DNA from: Penium margaritaceum
Taxonomy: Eukaryota > Streptophyta > Zygnematophyceae > Desmidiales > Peniaceae
NCBI GenBank assembly: GCA_023375785.1
Contig: SZWC01000099.1
Coordinates: 320,503 to 384,502, forward strand
Direction: 5' to 3'
Length of the DNA stretch: 64,000 bases
Under the pieces are notes generated by a model, which ran no database searches, was not told the DNA's origin, and saw only the letters and a list, made by a program, of their open reading frames with translations. Positions 25,867-38,100 of this stretch are shown here, piece by piece (position 1 is the stretch's first letter; every line of letters begins with the position of its first letter). The translations under genes were made by a program, and so were the position numbers.

Positions 25867-27054
25867 CTACCGTGCCTCTTCTGCTTTGCGCCCTGCGCCT
25901 GGGAATGGGCGGAGGTACACCAGATTGCCCGTCTCGATCGCCCCGTGATTGAGGCGTCGGTTTGCGGCGTCGCATCCGCGCCAAGCCGTAACCGAGGCTC
26001 GGAGTCGTGCCTCGGCCTTCACCGCGGACATCTTCGGGCACCGCGCCCGGTACCACTCCTGCACCTCCTTGTCCCTCGCCAGCTCCCGCTCCTCCTCCAA
26101 GCGGCCATCCTACTGCTGCTCCGGATCCAGTGGCAGTCGCAGTGGGGGCTGCGGCATGCCCAGTGCCGCGCGTAGATGTTGCCCAAAGAGGATGGCATGT
26201 GGCGAGAACGTCGTAGTACGGCAAGGGGTGATGTTGATAAAGTTGGCCATCTTTTCTAGGGTCTCCCCCCAATCTCTGACATCCGCGGTGGCCACCGCCT
26301 GCTCCAAAATCTTGTGCAGCCGTTCAACTTGGCCCTGGAATTGGGGCCGGTACCACCCTGAATGCACGTGCTGCACCCCCTACTCCGCGAGCTCCTCGCG
26401 GAACGCTCCTGGGAACTCGGTGCCGTTGTCGCTGTGCACCATGCGACATCCTCCAAACTTGTAGAATACTTCCTCCCAGAGGAAGTGTGCCGCTCGCTCG
26501 GAGGATTTTTCGGGGACAGCCAGGACCCACATGTATTTGGTGAAGTGGTCCACTGCTGCAATCCAATACCGCTCTCCTTGGGCGCGGCGAGGACGAGGTT
26601 CGTGAAAGTCAATGATAATGCGGTCCAAGGGCTCGCTGATGGGGGAGGGTAGGAAGAGCGGCATGTCCCGCGGCGTAATATTGCGGTGGCGCTCACATGG
26701 TACGCAATGTTGCACCACGTCTTTCACAATGGCCAGGAGGTTCGGAACGTGCAGGATGGGGGTGAGGCGCTCCATGAGTGCCTAGACGCCGGAGTGGTGG
26801 TGGCGATGGTAGGCCTCGATCACTGCTCTCTGCATGGTGGGCGAGGGCACCCACAAGATCTGTGGTGTAGTCCGCCATAGGCGGCCGCCTTCCCATGCGT
26901 ATTGTTCACAGGTGACGGCGAGGTCATCCTTCTTCCGCCCGTCATACTCCATCCCCATCTGAGCCCCCAAAGTCTTGTACACCTTGTCCGCCTCTGCTTT
27001 TTTTTGCTCCTTGGTTGTGGCGCGCAGCAGGATGTGCGCGGTTTGCCGGATCAT
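25867..27054 (-). pseudogene. Integrase region of integrase element copy 1
   Basis: In order on the - strand: an N-terminal zinc-binding region (about 26,690-26,890) with the His pair in AYHRHHHSGV and the Cys pair CVPC; then the catalytic core with first Asp in RIIIDFHEP (near 26,610), second Asp in VHSDNGTEF (near 26,425) and Glu in QGQVERLH (near 26,325). The spacing is that of the retroviral/gypsy D,D-35-E fold. A C-terminal piece has GNLVYLRPF near 25,920, like the GPY/F-type small beta domain. The same text recurs in copy 2 with substitutions at many positions, so both derive from a once-functional protein. It is a fossil. Confidence 0.8.
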
Positions 27055-27299
27055 CTAGTCTTGTGTTTCGACAGGTCCCTTTGCTTTCCCCGCCTTCCCC
27101 GCGGCAGCTTCTCCTGCCTTCCTCTTCTTCTCCTTCTCCAACGCCGGCAGCCCCTGGGCCCGCCTTGCATCCTGTTCCGCCTTCATGGCTTGCAGGCGTC
27201 GTTGGTTGCTCTCGTCATAGGCGGGAGGCTGTCTGTCCCAGCTGTCCAGTGCTGGGAAGAGGCGTAGGATTCCCACCGCGCGGAGTTCCCCTTCATCCC

Positions 27300-29194
27300 A
27301 TTGGCTCCGCAGTCTCCCTTCAGGCAGTGTTCCATGCCGCCGGCTTCGTGCTCCGCGGACCTCCCCTGCCTATGGCTCTGCCTTTTGCTCCGGCAATGCC
27401 TCGGTGAGTCGCAGCAAGCCCCACCCCTTTGCGATGGGCTGTTCCTCGTCAGGTTGTGGGGACTCGCTGAGCTCGGAGACCACCACTTCGCCCGTCTTTT
27501 TCTTCCCCTCCGTGCGTTCCCTGGCCCTCCGTTTTTGTTGTGCTATGGTGCCGGCGCCCCCCAAGAGGGTTTGAAGTTGGGTTGGGACCGAGCCCGCGGG
27601 CAGTGGGACGTTGTGGGATACTGCCAGGAGCAGCTCCATTGCTTGACCAACGTTCCGCTGGACCTGTGCAAGCTGCTCGGGCCAACGCCGTGGTGAGTGT
27701 CCTGGGGGGGTTGCTGCTACTTGCTGCGTTTGGCTGAGGGCGTGGCTATGGAGCTATCTTCAAGGGCTCTATTCTCCTGTCCCTTGCGGCGGGTTGTCGG
27801 CGTAGTCTCCGCGGAGGTTGGCGGAGGTCGTGGTGTAGAAGCAGTCTGTCTGCTGACGACCACGGATGCCGTGGCTCTTCTGGCCGCGCTTTGGAGCTTG
27901 GCCTGCTTGTTGAGCAGAGCGGCCGACAAGGTTGGCTGTGGAGTGTTTTTTCGTGCTTCTTGCCTGACTGCCGTTGCTTTTGCGTATGCTCGTGCATCTT
28001 GAACCTGCCTTCCGCCTTCCCTTTGTGCCAAATCCTGCCGTCCAGCCACCTGCTCCGTTGCTGCTTGCCAAGCTGCTGCCATTGCTGCCNCTGTCCCTTG
28101 CGGCGGGTTGTCGGCGTAGTCTCCGCGGAGGTTGGCGGAGGTCGTGGTGTAGAAGCAGTCTGTCTGCTGACGACCACGGATGCCGTGGCTCTTCTGGCCG
28201 CGCTTTGGAGCTTGGCCTGCTTGTTGAGCAGAGCGGCCGACAAGGTTGGCTGTGGAGTGTTTTTTCGTGCTTCTTGCCTGACTGCCGTTGCTTTTGCGTA
28301 TGCTCGTGCATCTTGAACCTGCCTTCCGCCTTCCCTTTGTGCCAAATCCTGCCGTCCACTCACCTGCTCCGTTGCTGCTTGCCCAGCTACTGCCATCACT
28401 GCCTCCGCAGCCGCTGCCTCATCTTGTGTCGTGGTCCCCACTTCCGGCCCCCTTTCCGCGGTCACCTGAACTTCTTCCATTTGTGCCTCCTTTTCCGCAT
28501 CGGTCTTGACTTCTGGGGTCGCTGGTTCTGCCGTAGTCCCTGCCCCTGTGGTTAGCTCCTCCACCGCTTGTTCCACTGCCTCCTCCGCCTTTCGCTTTTG
28601 TTCCTCCACCATCCAACGCCAGAGTGTCTACAGCTACTTCCGCATGTCCGTGAGTGCGGAGTAGTCGTGGAGATACTCCTGGGCCTCTTCGATCTCGGTG
28701 AGGGTTCGGTTTTTCTCTTCCCAACATACTTCCACGGCCACCCGGGCCCAGTGGTGTACCGCCTCCTCCGTGAGTGTGGTGTTCGTGTTCTGCAGCGCCT
28801 TCCATAACCCCTCTGCTACCGCGGTCGTGGTGCGCTGGCGCAGAGCACCGTCCTGGGTCATCTCCCAGCATTTATTGATGGCGCCATACCAATGCTCATA
28901 CTACTGCTGCGCCGCGGAGATGTCTGCCAATTCTGTTGCTGTGTACTGCATTCCCCATCTACTGTCGACGAGCCCGACCAGGTAGCCCCATCTCCAGACC
29001 TTTGCCGTAATTTTCCGGTCTTGCAGTTTCATCGCTCCTGCTAGCATGTGCGCGGCGTGGTAGATGGTGAGCGCCCTGGCGCGCTCCTGGAGTAGGTGCA
29101 CATAGCGGCGCGCAGGGTCTGCGCTTTGGTCGCGGCGGACCAAGAACCACCATTTGCGTGCGGCCTTTACGTGGCGGTCTGGATGTTCCGTGTC
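27300..29194 (-). pseudogene. Gag-like or structural region of integrase element copy 1 (unassigned)
   Basis: Upstream of the integrase on the - strand are several open stretches. One has a helical, Trp-containing pattern (ARKWWFLVRRDQSADPARRY and ITAKVWRWGYLVGLVD, about 28.9-29.2 kb). One reads HHWARVAVEVCWEEKNRTL (about 28.63-28.86 kb). One is a long Ala/Glu/Gln-rich segment likely to form coiled coil (about 27.75-28.61 kb). No zinc knuckle or known capsid motif is visible, so Gag is an inference from position. The segment contains the single-N gap at 28,090 with its duplicated 313-bp flanks. The right end stops where satellite resumes (GTAACACGAGTCAACC). Confidence 0.45.
28090..28090. other. 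Assembly gap (1 N) between two copies of a 313-bp segment
   Basis: 27,777-28,089 and 28,091-28,403 are nearly identical and abut the single N, both starting CTGTCCCTTGCGGCGGG. The simplest reading is two contig ends holding the same sequence that were placed side by side rather than merged. Confidence 0.9.
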
Positions 29195-32100
29195 GTAACA
29201 CGAGTCAACCACGGTCAGAGTGCACAATCACAGTGCACATATAATATTCATGACCTTGTAGGTATGAACAAGGTGAAAACCGGTGGCTTGCCACGGCTAA
29301 TGTGCGCAATGCCTTGACAAAGTTGGCATGTGCCACTGACCATGACCACAACGTTTACCAAGTACCTTATACGGCTATGAATCATAACACGAGTCAGCCA
29401 CGGTCACAGTGGCCAATCACAGTGCAGATGTAATAGGCATGATCTTACAGGTGCAAACAAGGTTGAATACTAGTGGCTCGGTGTGGCTATTGTGCGCAAT
29501 GCCTTGACAAAGTTGCCATGTGCCACTGACCATGACCACAAAGTTTATCAAGTGACTTTAACTTCTACGAATTGTAACACGAGTCAGCCACGGTCAGAGT
29601 GCCCAATCACAGTGCACATCTAATATGCATGACCTTGCAGGTATAAACAAGGTAAAAATCTGGTGGCTTGGCACGGCTATTGTGCGCAATGCCTTGACAA
29701 AGTTGCCATGTGCCACTGACCATGACCACAAAGTTTATCAAGTGACTTTAACTTCTACGAATTGTAACACGAGTCAGCCACGGTCAGAGTGCCCAATCAC
29801 AGTGCACATCTAATATGCATGACCTTGCAGGTATAAACAAGGTAAAAATCTGGTGGCTTGGCACGGCTGATGTGCGCAATGCCTTGACAGAGTAGGCATG
29901 TGCCACTGAACATGACCACTAAGCTTACCAAGTATCTTAAACGGCTATGAATCATAAGAAGAGTCAGCCACGGTCAGGGTGTCCAATCGCAGTGCAGATA
30001 TAACGGGCATGACCTTACAGGTATAAACAAGGTAGAATACTGGTGGCTCGGTGTGGCTATTGTGCGTAATGCCTTGACAAATTTGGTATGTGCCACTGAC
30101 CATGACCACAAAGTCTACCAAGTGACTTTAACTTATACGAATTGTAACACGAGTCAGCCACGGTCAGAGTGCCCAATCACAATGCACATCTAATTTGCAT
30201 GACCTTGTAGGTATATACAAGGTAAAAAAAACGGTGGCTTGGCACGGCTAATGTGCGCAATGCCTTGACAAAGTTGGCATGTGCCACTGACCATGACCAC
30301 AAAGTTTACCAAGTACCTTAAACGGCTATCAATCATAACACGAGTCAGCCAAGGTCAGAGTGTCCAATCACAGTGCAGATTTACTAGGCACGACCTTGCA
30401 GATATAAACAAGGTAGAATACCGGTGGCTCGGTGTGGCTATTGCGCACAATGCCTTGACAAAATTCGCATGTGCCACTGACCATGACCACAAATGTATCC
30501 AAGTGACTTTTACTTCTAATGAACTACATAAGTCAGCCACGGTCAGAGTGTCCAATCACATTGCAGATATACTGGGCATGAGCTTACAGGTATTAAAAAG
30601 GTAGACTACTGGTGGCTCGGTGTGGCTATTGTGTGCGATGCCTTGACGAAGTTGGCAAGTGCCACTGACCATGACCACAAAGTTCACCAAGTACCTTAAA
30701 CGGCTATGAATCACAACACGAGTCTGCCACGGTCAGAGTGTCCAGTCACAGTGCAAATATACTGGGCATGACTTTGCAGGTATAAACAAGGTAGAATACT
30801 GGTGGCTCGGTGTGGCTATTGTGCGCAATGCCTTGACAAATTTGGCATGTGCCACTGACCATGACCACAAATGTATCCAAGTGACTTTTATGTCTACCAA
30901 TCGTAACTTGAGTCAGCCACAGTCAGAGTGCCCAATCACAGTGCAGATGTACTAGGCGTGACCTTGCAAGTATAGACAAGGTAAACAACCGGTGGCTTGG
31001 CACCGCTATTGTATGCAATGCCTTGACAAAGTCGGCATGTGCCAGTGACCATGACCACAAAGTTTACCAAGTACCTTAAACGGATATGAATCATTACAAG
31101 AGTCAGCCACAGTCACAGTATCGAATCACAGTGCAGATATACTCGGCATGACCTTGTCGATACAGACAACATAGAATACTGGTGGCTTGCTGTGGCTATT
31201 CTGCCCAATGCCTTGACAAAGTTGGCATGTGCCACTGACCATGACCACAAATGTATCCAAGTGACTTTTACTTCTATTGATCATAACAGGAGTCAGCGAC
31301 GGTCAGAGTGTCCAATCACAATGTATTTGTACTATGCATGATCTTGCAGGGACAAATAAGGTAGAATACTGGTGTCTCGGTGTGGCTATTGTGCGCAATG
31401 CCTTGACAAAGTTGGCTTGTGCCACTGACCATGACCACAAATGTATCCAAGTGACTTTTACTTCTATTGATCATAACACAAGTCAACCACGGTCGGAGTG
31501 TCCAATCATAGTGCAGATGTACGAGGCATGATCTTGCAGATGCAAACAAGGTAGAATACTCTGGCTCGGTATGGTTATTGTGCACAATGCCTTGAGAAAG
31601 TTGGCATGTGCCACTGACCATGACCACAAAGTTTACCAAGTGACTATAACTTCTACGAATCGTAACACAAGTCAGCCACAATCAGAGTGCCCAATCACAG
31701 TGTACATCTAATAAGCATGACCTATGCAGGTCTAAACAATGTAAGCCGGTTGCTTGGCACGGCTATTGTGTGCAATGCCCAGACAATGTTGGCATGTGCC
31801 ACTGACCATGACCACAAAGTTTACCAAGTACCTTAAACCGCTATGAATCATAACACAAGTCAGCCACAATCAGAGTATCCAATCACAGTGTAGATATAGT
31901 GGGCATGACCTTGCAGGTATAAAAAGGTAAAATACCGGTGGCTCGGTGTGGCTATTGTGCGCAATGCCTTGACAAAGTTGGCATGTGCCACTGACCATGA
32001 CCTCAAATGTATCCAAGTGACTTTTACTTCTATTGATCAAACCACAAGTCAGCCACGGTCAGAGTGTCCAATCAGATTGCAGATATACTGGGCATGACCT

Positions 32101-35100
32101 TGCAGGTATAAAAAGGTAAAATACCGGTGGCTCGGTGTGGCTATTGTGCGCAATGCCTTGACAGAGTTGGCATGTGCCACTGACCATGACCTCAAATGTA
32201 TCCAAGTGACTTTTACTTCTATTGATCAAACCACAAGTCAGCCACGGTCAGAGTGTCCAATCACAGTGCAGATGTACCAGGCATGATCGTACAAGTACAA
32301 ACAAGGTAGAATACTTGTGGCTCAGTGTGACTATTGTGCGCAATGCCTTGACAAAGTTGGCATGTGCCAGTGACCATGACCACAAAGTTTACCAAGTGGC
32401 TTCAACTTCTACGAATCGTAACACGAGTCAGTCACAGTTAGAGTGCCCAATCACAGTGCACATCTAATATGCATGACCGTGCAGGTATAAACAAGGTAAA
32501 CCGGTGGCTTAGCACGGCTATTGTACGCAATGCCTTGATAATGTTGGCATGTGCCACTGACCATGACCACAGAGTTTACCAAGTACCTTAAACGGCTTTG
32601 AATCATAACACGAGTCAGCCACGGTCAGAGTGTCCAATCAGATTGCAGATATACTGGGCATGACCTTGCAGGCATACATAAGGCAGAATACTGGTGCCTC
32701 GGTGTGGCTATTGTGCGCAATGCCTTGACAAAGTTGGCATGTTCCACTGACCATGACCACAAATGTATCCAAGTGACATTTACTTCTATTCATCATAACA
32801 CGAGTCAGCCATGGTCACAGTGTCCAATCATAGTGCAGATGTACTAGGCATAATCTTGTAGGTACAAACAAGGTAGAATACTGATGACTTGGTGTGGTTA
32901 TTGTGCGCTATGCCTTGACAAATATGACATATGCCACTGACCATGACCACAAATGTATCCAAGTGACTTTTACTTATATTGATTATAACACGACTCATCC
33001 ATGGTTAGAGTGTCCAATCACAGTGCAGATGTACTAGGCATGATCTTACAGGTCCAAACAAGATAGAATACTAGTGGCCCGGTGTGGCTATTGTGCGCAA
33101 TGCCTTGAGAAAGTTGGCATGTGCCACTGACCATGACCACAAAGTTTATCAAATGACTTTAGCTTCTACGAATCGCAACATGAGTCAACCACGGTCAGAG
33201 TGCACAATCACAGTGCACATATAATATTCATGACCTTGCAGGTATGAACAAGGTAAAAACCGGTGGCTTGCCACGGCTAATGTGCGCAATGCCTTGACAA
33301 AGTTGGCATGTGCCACTAACCATGACCACAACGTTTACCAAGTACCTTATACGGATATGAATCATAACACGAGGCAGCCACGGTCACAGTGTCCAATCAC
33401 AGTGCATATATACTGGGCATGACCTTACAGGTAGAAACAAGGTAGAATACTAGTGCTTCGGTGTGGCTATTGTGCGCAATGCCTTGACAAAGTTGGCATG
33501 TGCCACTGACCATGACCACAAAGTTTATCAAGTGACTTTAACTTCTACGAATTGTAACACGAGTCAGCCACAGTCAGAGAGCCCAATCACAGTGCACATC
33601 TAATATGCATAACCTTGCAGGTATAAACAAGGTAAACAACTGGTGGCTTGGCACGGCTAATGTGCGCAATGCCTTGACAAAGTTGGCATGTGCCACTGCC
33701 CATGACCACTAAGCTTACCAAGTACCTTAAACGGCTATGAATCATAAGAAGAGTCAGCCACGGTCAGGGTGTCCAATCGAAGTGCAGATATAATGGGCAT
33801 GACCTTACAGGTATAAACAAGGTAGAATACTGGTGGCTCGGTGTGGCTATTGTGCGTAATGCCTTGACAAAGTTGGCATGTGCCACTGACCATGACCACA
33901 AAGTCTACCAAGTGACTTTAACTTACACGAATCGTAACACGAGTCAGCCACGGTCAGAGTGCCCAATCACAATGCACATCTAATATGCATGACCTTGCAC
34001 GTATAAACAAGGTAAAAAAACCGGTGGCTTGGCACGGCTAATGTGCGCAATGCCTTGACAAAGTTGGCATGTGCCACTGATCATGACCACAAAGTTTACC
34101 AAGTACCTTTAACGGCTATTAATCATAACACTAGTCAGCCACGGTCAGAGTGTCCAATCACAGTGCAGATTTACTAGGCACGACCTTACAGGTATAAACA
34201 AGGTAGAATACCGGTGGCTCGGTGTGGCTATTGCGCACAATGCCTTGACAAAATTCGCATGTGCCACTGACCATGACCACAAATGTATCCAAGTGACGTT
34301 TACTTCTATTGATCAGAACACGAGTCAGCCACGGTCAGATTGGTCAATCACAAGGCAGATGTACTAGGCATGATCTTGCATGTTCAAACAAGGTAGAACA
34401 CTGGTGGCTCGGTGTGGCTATTGTGTGCAATGCCTTGATTAACTTGGCATGTGCCACTGACCATGACCACAAATGTATCCAAGTGACTTTTACTTCTATT
34501 GATCATAACACGAGTCAGCCACGGTCAGAGTGTCCAATCACAGTGCAGATGTACTAGGCATTATCTTGCAGGTGCAAACAAGGTAAAATACTGGAGGCTC
34601 GGTGTGGCTTTAATGCGCAATGCCTTGACAAAGTTGGCATGTGCCACTGATCATGAGCACAAAGTATACCAAGTGACTTTAACTTCTACGAATTGTAACA
34701 CGAGTCAGCCACGGTCAGAGTACCCAATCACAGCGCACATCTAATAAGCATGACCTTGTAGGTGTAAACAGGATAAAAAACCGGTGTCTTGGCACAGCTA
34801 TTGTGCGCATTGCCTTGATAAAGTTGGCATGTGCCACTGACCATGACCACAAATGTATCCAAGTGACTTTTACTTCTATTGATCATAACACGAGTCAGCT
34901 GCGGTCAGAGTGTCCAGTCACAGTTAAGATGTACTAGGCATGATCTTGTAGGCTCAAACAAGGTAGAATACTGGTGGCTTGGCGTGGCTATTGTACGCAA
35001 TGCCTTGACAAAGTTGGCATGTGCCACTAACCACGACCACAAATTTTACCAAGTACCTGAAACGGCTATGAATCATAACACGAGTCAGCCACGGTCAGAG

Positions 35101-38100
35101 TGCCCAATCATAGTGCACATATACGGGGCATGATCTTGCAGGTACAAACAAGGTAGAATACTGGTGGCTCGGTGTGGCTATTGTGCGCAATGCCTTGACA
35201 AAGTTGGCATGTGCCACTGACCATGACCACAAATGTATCCAAGTGACTTTTACTACTATTGATCATAACACGAGTCAGCCACGGTCAGAGTGCCCAATCA
35301 TAGTGCACATATACGGGGCATGATCTTGCAGGTACAAACAAGGTAGAATACTGGTGGCTCGGTGTGGCTATTGTGCGCAATGCCTTGACAAAGTTGGCAT
35401 GTGCCACTGACCATGACCACAAATGTATCCAAGTGACTTTTACTACTATTGATCATAACGCGAGTCAGCCACGGTCACAGTGTCCAATCACAGTGCAGAT
35501 GAACTAGGCATGAACTTGCAAGTATAAACAAGGTAAAAAACCGGTGGTTCGGTGTGGCTATTGTACGCAATGCTTTGACAAAGTTGGCATGTGCCACTGA
35601 CCATGACCACATTGTTTACCAAGCACCTTAAACGGCTATGAATCATAACATGAGTCAGTCACGGTCAGAGTGTCCAATCATAGTACGGATATACCGGGCA
35701 TGACCTTACATGTATAAAAAAGGTAGAATACTAGTGGCTCAGTGTGGCTATTGTGTGCAATGTCTTGACAAAGTTGGCATGTGCCACCGACCATGACCAG
35801 AAATGTATCCAAGTGACTTTTACTTCTATTGATCATAACACGAGTCAGCCACGGTCAGAGTGTCCAATCACAGTGCAGATGTATTAAGCATGATATTGCA
35901 GGTACGAACAAGGTACAATACTGGTGGCTCGGTGTGCTTATGTGCGCAATGCCTTGACAAAGTTGGCATGTGCCACTGACCATGACCACAAAGCCTACCA
36001 AGTACATGAAACGACTATGAATCATAACACGAGTCAGCCACGGTCAGAGTGTCCAATCACAGTGCAGATGTATGAAGCATGATCTTGCAGGTACGAACAA
36101 GGTACAATACTGGTGGCTCGGTGTGGCTATTGTGCGCAATGCCTTGACAAAGCTGGCATGTGCCACTGACCATGACCACAAATGTATCCAAGTGACTTTT
36201 ACTTCTATTGATCATAACACGAGTCAGCCACGTCGGAGTGTCCAATCAAAGTGCAGATGCAGTAGGCATGATCTTGCAGGTTCAAACAAGGTAGAATACT
36301 GGCGGCTCGGTGTGGCTATTGTGCGGAATGCCTTGACAAAGTTGGCATGTGCCATTGACCATGACCACAAAGTTTACCAAGTACCTTAAACGGCTATGAA
36401 TCATAACACGAGTCATCCATGGTCAGAGTGTCCAACCACAGTGCAGATGTACTGGGCATGACTTTGCAGGTATAAACAAGGTAGAATACTGGTGGCTCGG
36501 TGTGGCTATTGTGCGCAATTCCTTGTCAAAGTTGGCATGTGCCACTGACCATGACCACAAAGTTTACCAAGTACCTTAAATGGCTATAAATCATAACACA
36601 ACTCAGCCACGATTAGAGTGTCCAATCACAGTGAAGATATACTGGGCATGACCTTACAGGTGTAAACAAGGTAGAATACTGGTGGCTCGGTGTGGCTATT
36701 GTGCGCAATGCCTTGACAAAGTTGGCATGTGCAACTGACCATGACCACAAATGTATGGAACTTAATTTTACTTCTATTCATCATAACACAAGTCAGCCAC
36801 TGTCAGAGTGTCCAATCACAGTGCAGATACATTGGGCATGACCTTGCAGGTACAAACAAGGTCCAATACTGGTGGCTTGATGTGGCTATTGTGTGCTATG
36901 CCTTGACAAAGTTGGCATGTGCCACTGACCATGACCACAAAGTTTACCAAGTGGCTTCAACGTCTATGAAACATGACACGAGTCAGCAATGGTCAGAGTG
37001 CCCAATCACAGTCGAGATGTACTAGGCATGACCTTGCAGGTATAAACAGGGTAAAAAACCAGTGGCTAGGCACGGCTATTGTGCATAATGCCTTGACAAA
37101 GTTGGCATGTGCCAGTGACCATGGCCACAAAGTTTACCAAGTACCTCAAACGGCTATGAATCATAACACGAGTCAGCCACGATCAGAGTGTCAAATCACA
37201 CTGCAGATATCCTGGGAATGACCTTGCAGGTACAAACAAGGTAGAATACTGGTGGCTCGGTGTGGCTATTGTGCGCAACGCCTTGACAAAGGTGGCATGT
37301 GCCACTGACCATGACCACAAATGTATCCACGTGACTTTTACTTATATTGATCATAACACGAGTCAGCCACGGTCGGAGTGTCAAATCACAGTGCATATGC
37401 ACTAGGCATGATCTTGCAGGTTCAAACAAGGTAGAATACTGGTGGCTCGGTGTGGCTATTGTGCGCAATGCCTTGACAAAGTTGGCATGTGCCACTGACC
37501 ATGACCACAAAGTTTACCAAGTACCTTAAACGGCTATGAATCATAACACGAGTCAGCCACAATCAGAGTGTCCAATCACAGTGCAGATATACTGGGCATG
37601 ACCTTACAGGTATAAACAAGGTAGAATACTAGTGGCTCGGTGTGGCTATTGTGCGCAATGCCTTGACAAAGTTGGCATGTGCCACTGACCATGACCACAA
37701 ATGTATAAAAGTGAATTTTACTTCTATTGATCATAACACAAGTCAGCCACGGTCAAAGTGTCCAATCATAGTGAAAATACATTGGAAATGACCTTGCAGG
37801 TACAAACAAGGTCGAATACTGGTGGCTTGATGTGGCTATTGTGCGCTATGCCTTGACAAAGTTGGCATGTGCCACTGACCATGACCATAAAGTTTACCAA
37901 GTGGCTTAAACGTCTATGAAACATAACACGAGTCAGCAAAAGTCAGAGTGCCCAATCACAGTCGAGATGTACTAGGCATGACCTTGCAGGTATAAACAGG
38001 GTAAAAAACTAGTGGCTAGGCACGGCTATTGTGCACAATGCCTTGACAAAGTTGGCATGTGCCAGTGACCATGGCCACAAAGTTTACCAAGTACCTCAAA

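Larger units (their letters stand above)
24439..29194 (-). mobile_element. Integrase-bearing element (Ty3/gypsy-class integrase), copy 1
   Basis: On the - strand, reading from 29.2 kb down to 24.4 kb, the element shows: a Gag-like or structural region of unknown family (about 27.3-29.2 kb), a coiled, Glu/Lys/Ala-rich linker, an integrase with zinc-binding and DDE core regions (about 25.9-27.05 kb), a Pro/Arg-rich tail and a Cys-rich C-terminal part (24.44-25.23 kb). No reverse transcriptase, RNase H or protease motif is recognisable. It may be an LTR element whose RT part is missing, or a DNA element with a gypsy-like integrase, such as the Ginger group. No LTR or terminal inverted repeat can be defined because both ends are cut by neighbours. 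The coding region is broken several times. A second copy lies at 61.7-62.85 kb. Confidence 0.75.

Noticed and set aside
24582-28555. + strand frames of 100-222 codons across the integrase element
   Set aside because: They are antisense to the recognisable - strand integrase and Cys-rich regions and are Leu/Pro-rich shadow translations of GC-rich sequence.
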